51,388 nt of DNA from NCBI GenBank assembly GCA_947630595.1, contig CANRIG010000012.1:1-51388 (forward strand). The letters are read 5' to 3'. The translations under genes were made by a program, and so were the position numbers. The notes under the pieces are model-generated. The model saw only the letters and a list, made by a program, of their open reading frames with translations. It did not search any database and was not told where the DNA came from. Numbering within the stretch: position 1 is the first letter of the stretch; each line of letters opens with the position of its first letter. Origin of the DNA: an uncultured Lachnospiraceae bacterium (GTDB lineage Bacteria > Bacillota > Clostridia > Lachnospirales > Lachnospiraceae). Below, piece by piece: positions 41,842-51,388 of this stretch.

Positions 41842-42186
41842 TCAGCCGCCGAGCTGCTTCTTGAACTGGACGAACTCGAGCACCTCGCGCTGCAGCTGCT
41901 CGGGCAGGACAGAAAAACCCTCCAGCAGCTTTTTCTCCGAGGGACTTAAAGAAGCGCTGTCGCCCGCTGCCGGCGCGCAGTCCGTCCCGCGCACAAGATG
42001 ATCGATCGAAACATGATAAAGCTCCGCCAGCGCGACAATGATCTCAAGCGGAGGATTGCGAAGCGCATTCTCGTAGTTACAATAGGTCTGCCGCTGGATG
42101 TTCAGAATGCGGCTGACCTCAGCCTGTGTGTATCCGGCGTTCTGCCGCAGCTCCCGGATCGTTTCAGAAAAAACAGTTTGTCCCAT
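41842..42186 (-). CDS. XRE-family helix-turn-helix regulator
   Basis: A 114-residue protein. The N-terminal helix-turn-helix (about 8-62; ELRQNAGYTQAEVSRILNIQ) is followed by a ~45-residue C-terminal helical part (SEKKLLEGFSVLPEQLQREV), typical of short XRE repressors. TGGAGGT lies about 8 bases before the ATG. It probably controls its own gene and perhaps the divergent small gene at 42323, whose shared upstream region contains two inverted repeats. Confidence 0.85.
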   Translation of the reverse strand: MGQTVFSETIRELRQNAGYTQAEVSRILNIQRQTYCNYENALRNPPLEIIVALAELYHVSIDHLVRGTDCAPAAGDSASLSPSEKKLLEGFSVLPEQLQREVLEFVQFKKQLGG

Positions 42187-42200
42187 GCCTTAACCTCCAT

Positions 42201-42248
42201 TTGTTTCATTATAACAATTTATGGAGAAAATATCCTTAGATGAAACAA
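42201..42248. promoter_or_regulatory. Inverted repeat flanking the XRE promoter region
   Basis: TTGTTTCAT (42201) and ATGAAACAA (42240), perfect 9-bp arms 30 bases apart. A TATAAT-like box on the minus strand (near 42213-42208) lies beside the first arm. A plausible operator for autoregulation. Confidence 0.55.
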
Positions 42249-42272
42249 TATGAATACATAATTTATTCATAT
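42248..42272. promoter_or_regulatory. Second inverted repeat in the divergent region
   Basis: ATATGAATA / TATTCATAT, perfect 9-bp arms with a 7-base centre, directly next to the first inverted repeat and about 50 bases ahead of the small gene at 42323. Confidence 0.55.
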
Positions 42273-42322
42273 GCCACAAAATGTTGCCACTGAAAAGACA
42301 AAGGCGAGGAAAGGAGAACACG

Positions 42323-42520
42323 ATGGATTTTTTGGAGTACGGTATCAAAAATGAGAACAGCCGTCTGCCGCACCGGCGGCTGCTGGCGAAGGCGTTGCTG
42401 GCTTACGAGAAAAGGCGGGCGGACCGCTATGAAGCCCGGCTTGAGAAGATGCCGTTTGAGATGCCGGAGGAGGACGGCGAGGAGATGTTAAAGAGGATTC
42501 TGGAGAAAACGGAGGAGTGA
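42323..42520 (+). CDS. Small charged protein, unknown function
   Basis: A 65-residue, helix-prone protein with mixed charge (MDFLEYGIKNENSRL, then YEKRRADRYEARLEKM and an acidic end). No known family recognised. AAAGGAG precedes ATG 42323. It is divergent from an XRE regulator and ends just before a strong terminator, so it is a single-gene unit probably controlled by that regulator. Confidence 0.65.
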   Translation: MDFLEYGIKNENSRLPHRRLLAKALLAYEKRRADRYEARLEKMPFEMPEEDGEEMLKRILEKTEE

Positions 42521-42551
42521 AGCCGGCCCGGCAACTGCTGTAAAATACGGC

Positions 42552-42582
42552 GGGCCTGGTACAATCCGGTTGTGCCAGGCCC
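42552..42582. terminator. Strong terminator between convergent genes
   Basis: GGGCCTGG / CCAGGCCC with inner ACAA/TTGT pairing, followed on the plus strand by TGTCTGATTTT. It serves the small gene and, from the other side, the CYTH gene. Confidence 0.8.
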
Positions 42583-42608
42583 TGTCTGATTTTGCGGCAG
42601 TTTCGATA

Positions 42609-43067
42609 TCAGCGCTCCCAGTTCTCCAGGGTGCTGAGCACGGAGTTGTGGTAGGCCGTGGAGAAGGTCACGTCCTCCCCGAACCACGCGGGCGGCGTGA
42701 AGGCGTCGGCCGCGGCCCGGTCCGGAAATTCGACCTCCACGAGGACGAGCCCGGCAAATTTTCCTTCAAAGATATCGAGTTCTGCGCGCAGGCCGTCTGC
42801 GAGCGGGATGAGGTATCTTTTTTTGGTGAGGATGTTGCCGTCCGCCTTTTCGCGCAGGTGGAAATAGCCCTCCCTTGTGAGCGGGAGATTGTACTCCTCG
42901 CGCTCGAGCATGCCCCTGCCTTTCCAGGTGAGGATGAATTCGTCATCCTGCCGCCGGATGCGCACGACCGGGTCGGTGCACAGGTACGCCTGCTCGATCT
43001 GGAGGCACCGGTACTGCTCCAGGGAATCCGGCAGGGCGGGGACCAGATATTTGCGTTCGATTTCCAT
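42609..43067 (-). CDS. CYTH-domain protein (triphosphate-binding enzyme)
   Basis: A 152-residue protein with the CYTH signature MEIERKYLV at the start, followed by alternating charged strands (VRIRRQDDEFILTWKG, REEYNLPL, KKRYLIPL, AELDIFEG, VEVEFPD) that form the triphosphate tunnel. Family members are adenylate cyclases, thiamine triphosphatases or inorganic triphosphatases; the sequence alone does not decide. ATG 43067 is fixed by the EXEXK motif and an AAAGGAAG about 9 bases upstream. Confidence 0.88.
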   Translation of the reverse strand: MEIERKYLVPALPDSLEQYRCLQIEQAYLCTDPVVRIRRQDDEFILTWKGRGMLEREEYNLPLTREGYFHLREKADGNILTKKRYLIPLADGLRAELDIFEGKFAGLVLVEVEFPDRAAADAFTPPAWFGEDVTFSTAYHNSVLSTLENWER

Positions 43068-43130
43068 AGCGATACACTTCCTTTCTTTCCCCAGTCTATC
43101 ACAGACGGAGGACAAAAGAAAAGGTATTTA

Positions 43131-43159
43131 TTGATTTTCCCGCAGGTCTCTGTTAAACT
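43131..43159 (+). promoter_or_regulatory. Promoter of the DJ-1/PfpI gene
   Basis: TTGATT (43131-43136), 17-base spacer, TAAACT (43154-43159), about 28 bases ahead of the AGGAGG-led ATG. Confidence 0.65.
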
Positions 43160-43193
43160 GAAAAAAACGGAAAAATCAGGAGGAGCAATCGAT

Positions 43194-43748
43194 ATGAGCA
43201 AAGTGTTTTTGTTTTTGGCGGATGGATTCGAGGAAGTAGAGGGCCTGACCGTTGTGGACCTTCTGCGCAGGGCCGGCATCGAGACGGAGATGGTGTCCGT
43301 GACCGGCAAAAAGGAGATCAGCGGCAGCCACGGCATCCGTGTGATGGCGGACGTGCTGTTTGAGGACGCCGATCTCGCGCAGGGCGCGATGTACGTGCTG
43401 CCGGGCGGGATGCCGGGGACACGCCATCTGGCGGAGCACGAAAAGCTTTGCGCTCTGCTGACCGGGGCGGCTGCCGGCGGCAAAAAGGTGGCGGCGATCT
43501 GCGCGGCTCCCAGCGTGCTCGGCGGACTCGGCATTCTGCGCGGGAAAAAGGCGGTCTGCTATCCGGGCTTTGAGGAGAAGCTCGAGGGCGCTGAGATCGG
43601 CAGCGGAGAGGTCGAGGTTTCCGGCCAGATTACCACCAGCCGCGGCATGGGCACCGCGATTCCGTTCGCGCTCGCCCTGGTGGCTCAGCTGAAAGACCAG
43701 AAGACGGCGGACGACCTCGGGAAATCAGTGATTTACCGCGTATCCTGA
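43194..43748 (+). CDS. DJ-1/PfpI family protein
   Basis: A 184-residue protein of the YajL/DJ-1 group. The nucleophile cysteine is C103 in AAICAAPSVLGG, the supporting acidic residues lie in LADGFEEVEG (about 9-17), and the usual YPGFEEKL and TSRGMGTAI segments are present. Members act as chaperones or glyoxalase/deglycase-like enzymes; the exact activity is unsettled. AGGAGG lies upstream of ATG 43194. Confidence 0.9.
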   Translation: MSKVFLFLADGFEEVEGLTVVDLLRRAGIETEMVSVTGKKEISGSHGIRVMADVLFEDADLAQGAMYVLPGGMPGTRHLAEHEKLCALLTGAAAGGKKVAAICAAPSVLGGLGILRGKKAVCYPGFEEKLEGAEIGSGEVEVSGQITTSRGMGTAIPFALALVAQLKDQKTADDLGKSVIYRVS

Positions 43749-43826
43749 CTGCGGATGCGGCCCGGCAGAACTGCCGCGCCAAAAAGTGCCGCGGAATATT
43801 ACAGGCAGAAAAAAGTGCTGGCGTTT

Positions 43827-43855
43827 TTGTAAACACTGTGTTATACTAATATAAT
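43827..43855 (+). promoter_or_regulatory. Promoter of the tig operon
   Basis: TTGTAA (43827-43832), 17-base spacer, perfect TATAAT (43850-43855), about 80 bases ahead of the trigger factor ATG. The spacer contains TATACT, a possible alternative -10. Confidence 0.75.
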
Positions 43856-43935
43856 GACTGCGAACGAATCAGAGACAGACATACAGTTCCAGGATATTTG
43901 CTGAGGCAAACAGAATCAAGGAGGAATATGACACA

Positions 43936-45222
43936 ATGAGTGTACAGGTAGAGAAGCTGGAAAAGAATATGGCGAAGCTGACAATCGAGGTTTCCGCAGA
44001 GGAACTGGAAGCGGCGCTGGAAAAGGCGTATCAGAAAAACAGACGTTCCATCGCTGTTCCGGGATTCCGTAAAGGCAAAGCACCGCGCAGGATGATCGAA
44101 AAAATGTACGGCGCAGGCATTTTCTATGAAGACGCAGCCAATGAGCTGATTCCGGTGGCATACTCCAAAGCGGCCGACGAGTGCGGCGAGGAGATCGTGT
44201 CGCAGCCGGAGATCGATGTGACGCAGATCGAGCAGGGCAAGCCGTTCATCTTCACGGCGCAGGTCGCGCTGAAGCCGGAGGTGACGCTGGGCGAGTACAA
44301 GGGCCTCGAGGTGGAAAAGACTGAGACGGCCGTGTCCGAGGAGGACGTGGACAAAGAGATAGACAGGGAGCGCGAGAGCAATTCCAGAATGGTAGACATC
44401 GACGACCGCCCGGTAGCGGACGGTGATATGATCAAGCTCGATTTTGAGGGCTTTGTGGACGGCGAGGCGTTTGCCGGCGGCAAGGGCGAGGACTACCCGC
44501 TGACGATCGGTTCCGGCAGCTTCATTCCGGGCTTTGAGGAGCAGCTGATCGGCGCTTCCATCGGCGAGGATAAGGAAGTGCATGTGACCTTCCCGGAGGA
44601 TTATCAGGCGGAGGAGCTGCAGGGCAAGGCGGCGGTGTTCCAGTGCAAGGTCAAGGAGATCAAGGTCAAGGAGCTTCCGGAGCTGGACGACGAGTTCGCG
44701 AAGGACGTTTCCGAGTTTGACACGATGGCGGAGTACCGGGACGACGTCCGCGCGAAGCTGTTGGAGCGCAGGGAGCAGGACGCAAAGCGCGAGAAAGAGA
44801 ATAAGGTTGTGGACAAAGCGGTGGCTAACGCAACGATGGAGATTCCGGACGCGATGGTCGACGAGCAGGTGCGCCGGATGGCGGACGATTTCAGCAGAAG
44901 AATCCAGTCCCAGGGCATTTCCATGGAGCAGTATATGCAGTTCACGGGCATGACGCCGGAGAAGATGCTGGATCAGATGCGCCCGGAGGCGCTGAAGCGC
45001 ATCCAGAACAGCCTGGTGCTGGAGACGATCGCGAAAGCTGAGGGCATCGAGATCAGCGACGAGCGCTTGGACGAGGAGATCGCGAAGATGGCGGAGTCCT
45101 ACAAGATGGAGGCAGACAAGCTCAAAGAGGCTATGGGCGACTATGAGCTGCAGCAGATGAAGACCGATCTGGCCATTCAGGCGGCCGTTGATCTGGTGAG
45201 AGATTCGGCAAAGGAAGTCTGA
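43936..45222 (+). CDS. tig: Trigger factor, ribosome-associated chaperone
   Basis: A 428-residue chaperone with peptidyl-prolyl isomerase activity that receives nascent chains at the ribosome exit. The ribosome-docking motif GFRKGKAPR is at about 36-44, the FKBP-like domain at about 150-240 (DGDMIKLDFEGFVDGEAFAGG), and the helical chaperone arms from about 245 to 428. AAGGAGGA precedes the ATG. First gene of tig-clpP-clpX-lon-yihA, a common Clostridia order that groups folding and proteolysis. Confidence 0.97.
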   Translation: MSVQVEKLEKNMAKLTIEVSAEELEAALEKAYQKNRRSIAVPGFRKGKAPRRMIEKMYGAGIFYEDAANELIPVAYSKAADECGEEIVSQPEIDVTQIEQGKPFIFTAQVALKPEVTLGEYKGLEVEKTETAVSEEDVDKEIDRERESNSRMVDIDDRPVADGDMIKLDFEGFVDGEAFAGGKGEDYPLTIGSGSFIPGFEEQLIGASIGEDKEVHVTFPEDYQAEELQGKAAVFQCKVKEIKVKELPELDDEFAKDVSEFDTMAEYRDDVRAKLLERREQDAKREKENKVVDKAVANATMEIPDAMVDEQVRRMADDFSRRIQSQGISMEQYMQFTGMTPEKMLDQMRPEALKRIQNSLVLETIAKAEGIEISDERLDEEIAKMAESYKMEADKLKEAMGDYELQQMKTDLAIQAAVDLVRDSAKEV

Positions 45223-45267
45223 GACGGCATCACGCCGGAACAGCGTTTTAAATAGGAGGCGACAAGC

Positions 45268-45849
45268 ATGAGCTATGTACCTTATGTCATTGAACAGACC
45301 GGCAGAGGCGAGCGTTCGTACGACATTTTCTCGAGACTGCTGAAAGACCGCATTGTCTTTCTGGGCGAGGAAGTGACCGACATCAGCGCCAATCTGGTCG
45401 TGGCACAGCTTCTGTTCCTGGAATCGGAGGATCCCAACAAGGATATTCAGCTGTACATCAACAGCCCGGGCGGCTCGGTGTCGGCCGGCATGGCGATTTA
45501 CGATACCATGCATTATGTAAAATGTGACGTTTCCACGATCTGCATGGGAATGGCGGCGAGCATGGGCGCGTTCCTGCTTGCGGGCGGCACGAAGGGCAAG
45601 CGCTTCGCCCTGCCGAACGCGGAGATGATGATTCATCAGCCGTCCGGCGGCGCGCAGGGACAGGCGAGCGACATCAAGATTGTGGCGGACAAGATTCTCC
45701 AGACCCGGCAGAAACTCAACGAGCTGCTGGCTGCCAACACCGGCCAGCCTCTGGAAGTGATTGCCGCGGACACGGAGCGGGACCGCTGGATGACGGCCGA
45801 GGAGGCGAAGGCCTACGGCCTGATTGATGAAATTGTTGCACCGAGATAG
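45268..45849 (+). CDS. clpP: ATP-dependent Clp protease proteolytic subunit
   Basis: A 193-residue serine protease forming the 14-mer chamber that degrades proteins unfolded by ClpX. Catalytic triad S98 (GMAASMGAF), H123 (MIHQP) and D172 (TERDRWM) is complete. TAGGAGG precedes ATG 45268. Between tig and clpX. Confidence 0.97.
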   Translation: MSYVPYVIEQTGRGERSYDIFSRLLKDRIVFLGEEVTDISANLVVAQLLFLESEDPNKDIQLYINSPGGSVSAGMAIYDTMHYVKCDVSTICMGMAASMGAFLLAGGTKGKRFALPNAEMMIHQPSGGAQGQASDIKIVADKILQTRQKLNELLAANTGQPLEVIAADTERDRWMTAEEAKAYGLIDEIVAPR

Positions 45850-45863
45850 GAAAGTGACGGCAG

Positions 45864-45897
45864 GGGACTGCTGCGGGGGCAAGCCTGCGGCAGTCCC
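45864..45897 (+). promoter_or_regulatory. Hairpin between clpP and clpX
   Basis: GGGACTGC pairs with GCAGTCCC; inner GC pairs may extend it. No U-tract; it may stabilise the clpP message or attenuate transcription into clpX. Confidence 0.6.
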
Positions 45898-45941
45898 GCT
45901 GTGGTTCAGATACCAACATCAAAGAAATGAGGAATGAAGAC

Positions 45942-47227
<1,286 letters not shown>

Positions 47228-47231
<4 letters not shown>

Positions 47232-49573
47232 GCGGACAGACAAAGACGGTGCCGATGATCCCGCTGCGCGGACTGACCGTGCTGCCGACCATGGTACTGC
47301 ATTTTGACATCAGCAGAGATAAGTCCATCCGGGCCGTGGAGGCCGCGATGGCGGAAGAACAGACTTTATTTTTGGTAACGCAGCAAAACCCGGACGACAA
47401 CGATCCGGGTTTGCGAAGTTTATACGAGATTGGCGTGACGGCGAAGGTGCGCAACGTCGCCAAGCTGCCCAAGGACATCGTGCGCGTGATGGCCGAGGGG
47501 CTGGAGCGCTGCCGCCTGCTCGGCATCGAGGAGCGGGACGGGTATCTGCGGGCCGCCGTCGCGCCGGTGGAAGAACCGCAGACCGATCTCCCGGAGCCGG
47601 CGCTGACGGCGATGGCGCGGGCGCTCGGCGACCTGCTGGAGCGCTACAGCCAGCTGCACCCGAAATTCGGCAGGGATATGCTGCGGCGTCTGCTGGAGAT
47701 ACAGGATGCGGAAAGGCTGACGACGGCCGTCTGCGTGCACCTGCCCCTGCAGTACGGGCAGCGCCAGCAGCTTTTGGAGGCGGACGGCTTTGAGGAACGC
47801 TATGAGAAGCTGTACACCATGCTCGTACAGGAAATTCAGATTCTGCAGATTCGCAATGAGATTCAGCAGAAGGTGAAGGAGCGCATCGACAAAAATCAGC
47901 GCGAGTACGTGCTGCGCGAACAGATTCGCGTCATCCAGGAGGAGCTGGGCGAGGACACGCTGCTGACGGACGTGCGCCAGTATCAGGAGGCGGCCGACCG
48001 CCTGTGCGCTTCGGACGAGGTGAAGCAGAAGATCAAAAAAGAAGCCGAGCGGCTGAAAAGCCTCGGCAACAACAACGCCGAGAGCGCGGTGCTGCGCGGC
48101 TACATCGAGACGCTGCTGGAGCTGCCGTGGGATAAGACGTCCGAGGACAGCCAGGATCTGAAGCGGGCGGCCCGGATTCTCGACGAAGACCATTACGGGC
48201 CGGAAAAGGTCAAGGAGCGCGTGCTGGAATTTCTGGCGGTGCGCTGCCTGACGCAAAAGGGTGACAGCCCCATCCTCTGCCTGGTGGGCCCGCCCGGCAC
48301 CGGCAAGACTTCCGTCGCCCGCTCGATTGCGCGGGCGCTTGAAAAACAATATGTGCGCATCAGCCTCGGCGGCGTGCGCGACGAAGCCGAGATCCGCGGG
48401 CACCGGCGCACCTATGTGGGCGCGATGCCGGGACGCATCGCCGGCGGCATGCGGCAGGCCGGCGTAAAGAACCCGCTGATGCTGATCGACGAGGTGGACA
48501 AGATCAGCAGCGATTACAAGGGAGACACCGCCTCGGCGCTGCTGGAGGTCTTTGACTCCGAGCAGAACTGCCGCTTCCGCGACCATTACGTGGAGCTGCC
48601 GATCGATCTGTCGCAGGTGCTGTTTATCGCGACCGCCAACGATATGCAGCGGATTCCGCGTCCGCTGCTCGACCGCATGGAGGTCATCGAGGTCAGCAGC
48701 TACACCGCCAACGAAAAGCTGCACATCGCCAGAGAACACCTGCTGAAAAAGCAGATGGAGCGCCACGGACTCGCAAAGGGACAGCTGACCGTAACGCGCC
48801 CCGCTCTGGAGGCGATTATCAGCGGCTATACGAAGGAGGCCGGCGTGCGCCAGCTGGAGCGCAGGCTCGGTGAAATCTGCCGCAAGGCCGCGCGCGAACT
48901 GCTGGAGGATGGCGCCGCGGCGGTGAAGGTTTCGCAGAAAAACCTGGAGAAATATCTGGGACGGAAGCGCTATACCATTCTGAAAAAGAACACGAAAAAC
49001 GATGTGGGCATTGTGCGCGGCCTGGCGTGGACGAGCGTCGGCGGCGACACGCTGCAGATCGAGGTCAATACCATGCCGGGCAAGGGCGAGTTTCTGCTGA
49101 CCGGCCAGCTCGGCGACGTCATGAAGGAGTCGGCGCGCACGGCGATCAGCTACGTCCGCTCCCTGAGCCGGGAGTACGGGATCGAGGCCGCCTTCTTTCA
49201 GGAAAACGATATTCACATCCACATCCCGGAGGGGGCCGTGCCCAAGGACGGGCCGTCGGCCGGGATTACCATGGCGACCGCGATTCTGTCCGCAATTACC
49301 GGGATTCCGGTGCGCGCGGATGTGGCCATGACCGGCGAGATCACGCTCCGGGGCCGCGTCCTTGCGATCGGCGGCCTCAAGGAAAAGCTGCTGGCGGCAA
49401 GACAGGCCGGCATCCGCACCGTGATCGTGCCGGAGGAAAACCGGGCTGATCTTGCGGAAATTGCGGATGAGATCACGGAGGGCATGGAGTTTGTCTACGC
49501 CGGCGCGATGCCGGAGGTGCTGAAAACGGCGCTTGTGCCGGAGGAGCGGACGGAGAAAAAGGCCGGGAACTGA
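47228..49573 (+). CDS. lon: Lon protease
   Basis: A 781-residue ATP-dependent serine protease for misfolded and regulatory proteins. The N-terminal substrate-binding domain spans about 1-200, a helical region about 200-310, the AAA+ module with Walker A GPPGTGKT near 355-362 and LMLIDEVDK near 418-426, and the protease domain with the S677 (PKDGPSAG) / K720 (LKEKLLAA) dyad. The start is GTG 47228, overlapping the clpX stop by four bases, with GGAGGAG inside clpX. Confidence 0.96.
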
Positions 49574-49635
49574 ACCGGGCCTCTGTCAGAAGACAGGCAG
49601 GCAGATCACAGCGGGAACCGGTAAGGAACTGCCGG

Positions 49636-49690
49636 AAAGCAGATGAAAAGCAGACGAAAAGCAGACGAAAAGCAGACGAAAAGCAGACGG
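49636..49690 (+). repeat. 11-bp tandem repeat between lon and yihA
   Basis: Five units AAAGCAGACGA (first AAAGCAGATGA, last ending G) at 49636, 49647, 49658, 49669 and 49680, immediately upstream of the yihA ribosome binding site. Confidence 0.92.
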
Positions 49691-49716
49691 AAGATGTTGA
49701 GAACAGGAGGACGCGG

Positions 49717-50328
49717 ATGGTAATTCGGGAAGTGAACCTGGAAACAGTATGTGGCATTACGAGCAGGCTGCCCCGCAACACAAAACCGGAGGTCGCCTTT
49801 GCCGGCAAGTCCAACGTCGGCAAGTCCTCGCTGATCAACGCCCTGATGAACCGCAAATCGCTGGCGCGCACGAGCACGCAGCCGGGAAAAACGCAGACGC
49901 TGAATTTTTATAACGTCAACGGGGAACTTTATCTGGTAGATTTGCCCGGCTACGGATACGCGAAGATCGCGCGCACGGAAAAGGAGAAGTGGGGCGGCAT
50001 GATCGAGCGCTACCTGCACGGCTCCGGGCAACTGCGGGCGGTGTTTCTGCTGATCGACATCCGCCATAAGCCGGGCGAAAACGACCGCACGATGTACGAG
50101 TGGATCTGCCACAACGGCTTTGAGCCCATCATCATCGCCACCAAGCTGGACAAGATCAAGCGCAGCCAGGTAAAAGCGCAGCTGGAACTGCTGCGCGAGG
50201 GGCTGGGCGCGCGCCCGGAGTCCGTGATAATCCCGTTTTCCGCGCAGACCAAGCAGGGGCGTGAGGAAATCTGGGAGCGGATCGAACAGCTCTGCGGGTT
50301 CCCCGGGACGGAGGCGCCGCAGGGCTGA
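49717..50328 (+). CDS. yihA: Ribosome biogenesis GTPase YihA/YsxC (EngB)
   Basis: A 203-residue essential-type GTPase acting in large ribosomal subunit assembly. G1 is GKSNVGKSS (residues 30-38), G3 DLPGYGYA near 75, G4 TKLDK near 149. AGGAGGA precedes ATG 49717, just after an 11-bp tandem array. Its position after lon is common in Firmicutes. Confidence 0.95.
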   Translation: MVIREVNLETVCGITSRLPRNTKPEVAFAGKSNVGKSSLINALMNRKSLARTSTQPGKTQTLNFYNVNGELYLVDLPGYGYAKIARTEKEKWGGMIERYLHGSGQLRAVFLLIDIRHKPGENDRTMYEWICHNGFEPIIIATKLDKIKRSQVKAQLELLREGLGARPESVIIPFSAQTKQGREEIWERIEQLCGFPGTEAPQG

Positions 50329-50335
50329 CTGCTGT

Positions 50336-50622
50336 TTAGAAAAGCACGCAGGCCGTGTAGGTGATGGTTTTGGGGCCGTAGTAATAGTTGAGATGGTTGT
50401 CGCGGCAGACCTGGGTCACAAAGAGCCCGTAGGCCTCCATTCCCCCGGTGAGGATGGAAGCCCCCCTGCGGCAGCTCGTTTACGGTCACCGTCCAGTCCG
50501 CGTCCGCGGCCTGCGTCCGGCAGGCGAGCGCCTCCCGGCCGTCTATGAGCACGCGGCATTTGCCGCATTTTCCATTACCCCCGCAGGGCGCATCCTGGCG
50601 GAAGCGGAGCGGGGGATTCGGG
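50336..50622 (-). pseudogene. Remnant of a 2Fe-2S ferredoxin-type protein, frameshifted
   Basis: On the minus strand a frame from about 50622 codes a ferredoxin-like segment (APCGGNGKCGKCRVLIDGRE, later LACRTQ) resembling the N-terminal 2Fe-2S domain of corrinoid activation (ASKHA) proteins. At a run of six G (50465-50470 region) the sense passes to another frame, which continues ASILTGGMEAYGLFVTQVCR to a stop at 50336. The intact family is about 600 residues, so most is missing, and the upstream sequence is the homopurine repeat. Whether both parts belonged to one gene is uncertain. Confidence 0.5.
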
Positions 50623-50629
50623 CTTATCA

Positions 50630-50800
50630 GGAGCGGGAGCAGGAAGAAAAACAGGAGAGAGGGGAATAGAAGAAAGGAAAAGAACAGGAGAAAAAAGAGC
50701 GAGAGAGAGAAAAAGCAGGAGAGAAAAGGGCGGGAGAGAAAAAGGCAGGAGAGAAAAGGACGGGAGAGAAAAAGGACGGAAGAAAGCGAAGTCAGGGGCA
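50630..50800. repeat. Homopurine tract with 15-bp tandem repeat
   Basis: Nearly all A and G on the plus strand over ~165 bases. From about 50709 to 50784 it consists of units GAGAGAAAA(A)GG(C/A)(A/G)G of 15-16 bp. It borders the 2Fe-2S remnant on its upstream side. Confidence 0.88.
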
Positions 50801-50815
50801 TAAAAGGGCATAAAA

Positions 50816-50843
50816 AACGACCGGCATGACGGAACCGGCCGTT
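50816..50843 (-). terminator. Rho-independent terminator of rpsT
   Basis: On the minus strand AACGGCCGG pairs with CCGGTCGTT (one G-T pair) and is followed by TTTTTT. Confidence 0.85.
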
Positions 50844-50856
50844 GTTTTATTTATGC

Positions 50857-51120
50857 TCAACCCAGGGTATTGACTGCCTTTGCAAGACGTGCAACCTTTC
50901 TCGCCGCATTGTTCTTGTGATAGACGCCCTTCTTGGCAGCCTTATCAATCACAGAAGTGGCAGACACCAGAGCAGCCTGCGCTGCAGCCTTGTCTTTTTC
51001 TGCGACAGCAGCCTCCACTTTTTTGATCGCGGTCTTGACAGCAGACTTGATGGATTTATTACGCTCATTTCTGGTCTTTGCTACCAGGATTCTCTTCTTT
51101 GCGGATTTGATATTAGCCAA
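50857..51120 (-). CDS. rpsT: 30S ribosomal protein S20
   Basis: An 87-residue basic ribosomal protein of standard length that binds 16S rRNA in the small subunit. The sequence begins [20 protein letters not shown] and ends [13 protein letters not shown]. The start must be the TTG at 51120: GGAGGT lies 7 bases upstream and the product then has exactly the expected N-terminus; no ATG is nearby. A rare start codon is also used by the E. coli gene, where it serves autoregulation; whether this applies here is unknown. Has its own promoter and terminator. Confidence 0.97.
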   Translation of the reverse strand: MANIKSAKKRILVAKTRNERNKSIKSAVKTAIKKVEAAVAEKDKAAAQAALVSATSVIDKAAKKGVYHKNNAARKVARLAKAVNTLG

Positions 51121-51202
51121 TGCATACACCTCCAAACATGTTATAGTCATGATGTGTTTCATTAAAATCGGACACGGACGTTTAATGTAAACATACTCAT
51201 AT

Positions 51203-51231
51203 ATCTTATTCCAATCTAACTTTTCTGTCAA
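51203..51231 (-). promoter_or_regulatory. Promoter of rpsT
   Basis: On the minus strand perfect TTGACA (51231-51226), 17-base spacer, TAAGAT (51208-51203). Leader about 80 bases. The remaining 157 bases to the window end hold no supportable gene. Confidence 0.8.
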
Positions 51232-51388
51232 TACATATTTCCGAAAAACTTGTAAAAAATAAGGGGAACAGAATACAAAGGAGAGCGGCTATGATGGGGA
51301 ATTTTCAGATACGGACCCGTTTTCCGTTGTAGTACTAGGTTTTTTCCGTCGATTTTGAAATGAAGTTCATTTATAGATCACCTATGTC

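Noticed and set aside
45927-45941. Earlier ATG for clpX
   Set aside because: No ribosome binding site; ATG 45942 has GAGGAA at good spacing and matches the usual N-terminus.
51291-51335. Twelve-codon ORF near the right edge
   Set aside because: GGAGAG precedes an ATG, but the frame is too short and nothing else supports a product.

Overview
The window is a gene-dense stretch of a GC-rich, low-branching Firmicute genome, most likely a gut Clostridia member of the Lachnospiraceae. This is inferred from strong AGGAGG-type ribosome binding sites, the housekeeping order tig-clpP-clpX-lon-yihA, a 2-hydroxyacyl-CoA dehydratase system typical of strict anaerobes, and a Thr/Glu-rich lipoprotein linker. 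No rRNA, tRNA, CRISPR array or intact insertion sequence was found.

Layout. 1-2700 (minus): a response regulator with an ABC-2 type transporter; the partner kinase is absent. 3069-11359 (plus): a complete five-gene peptide-type ABC importer, followed by a small membrane protein. 11760-12110: a large palindrome plus tandem repeats between convergent genes. 12114-14368 (minus): an M3 oligopeptidase and a membrane protein; the peptidase could degrade peptides brought in by the importer. 14754-18006: two dehydratase subunits, the second fused to its activating ATPase. 18074-21159: a MATE exporter, a small membrane protein behind three tandem LexA-like boxes, and a HAD phosphatase. 21281-23217: a RloA/RloB-like defence pair of visibly lower GC. 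23434-25186: a short ORF, an HD-domain protein and a cell-wall amidase. 25282-26841 (minus): a lower-GC three-gene operon of a DUF3990-type putative ADP-ribosyltransferase, an unknown protein and a NADAR-family protein. 27435-35033: a Ser/Thr kinase followed by four membrane or envelope proteins. 35237-41299: glutamate synthase gltB-gltD. 41437-43748: two XRE regulators, a small protein, a CYTH protein and a DJ-1/PfpI protein. 43936-50328: trigger factor, ClpP, ClpX, Lon and the GTPase YihA. 50336-50800: a broken iron-sulfur protein fragment beside a homopurine repeat. 50857-51120 (minus): ribosomal protein S20.

The strongest theme is short tandem repetition. At least fifteen independent arrays, with units of 11 to 42 bp, lie at gene starts, gene ends and interdomain linkers of unrelated genes. 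In proteins they become low-complexity linkers (importer lipoprotein, OppD tail, dehydratase-activase fusion, MATE loop, kinase tail, YARHG protein, CPBP loop). Outside genes they form 37-, 16-, 15-, 13- and 11-bp arrays.

The best candidates for new biology are the DUF3990 / unknown / NADAR operon, the SOS-box-controlled small membrane protein, the dehydratase-activase fusion that keeps an internal translation start, the ~215-bp palindrome, and the kinase/envelope gene set.
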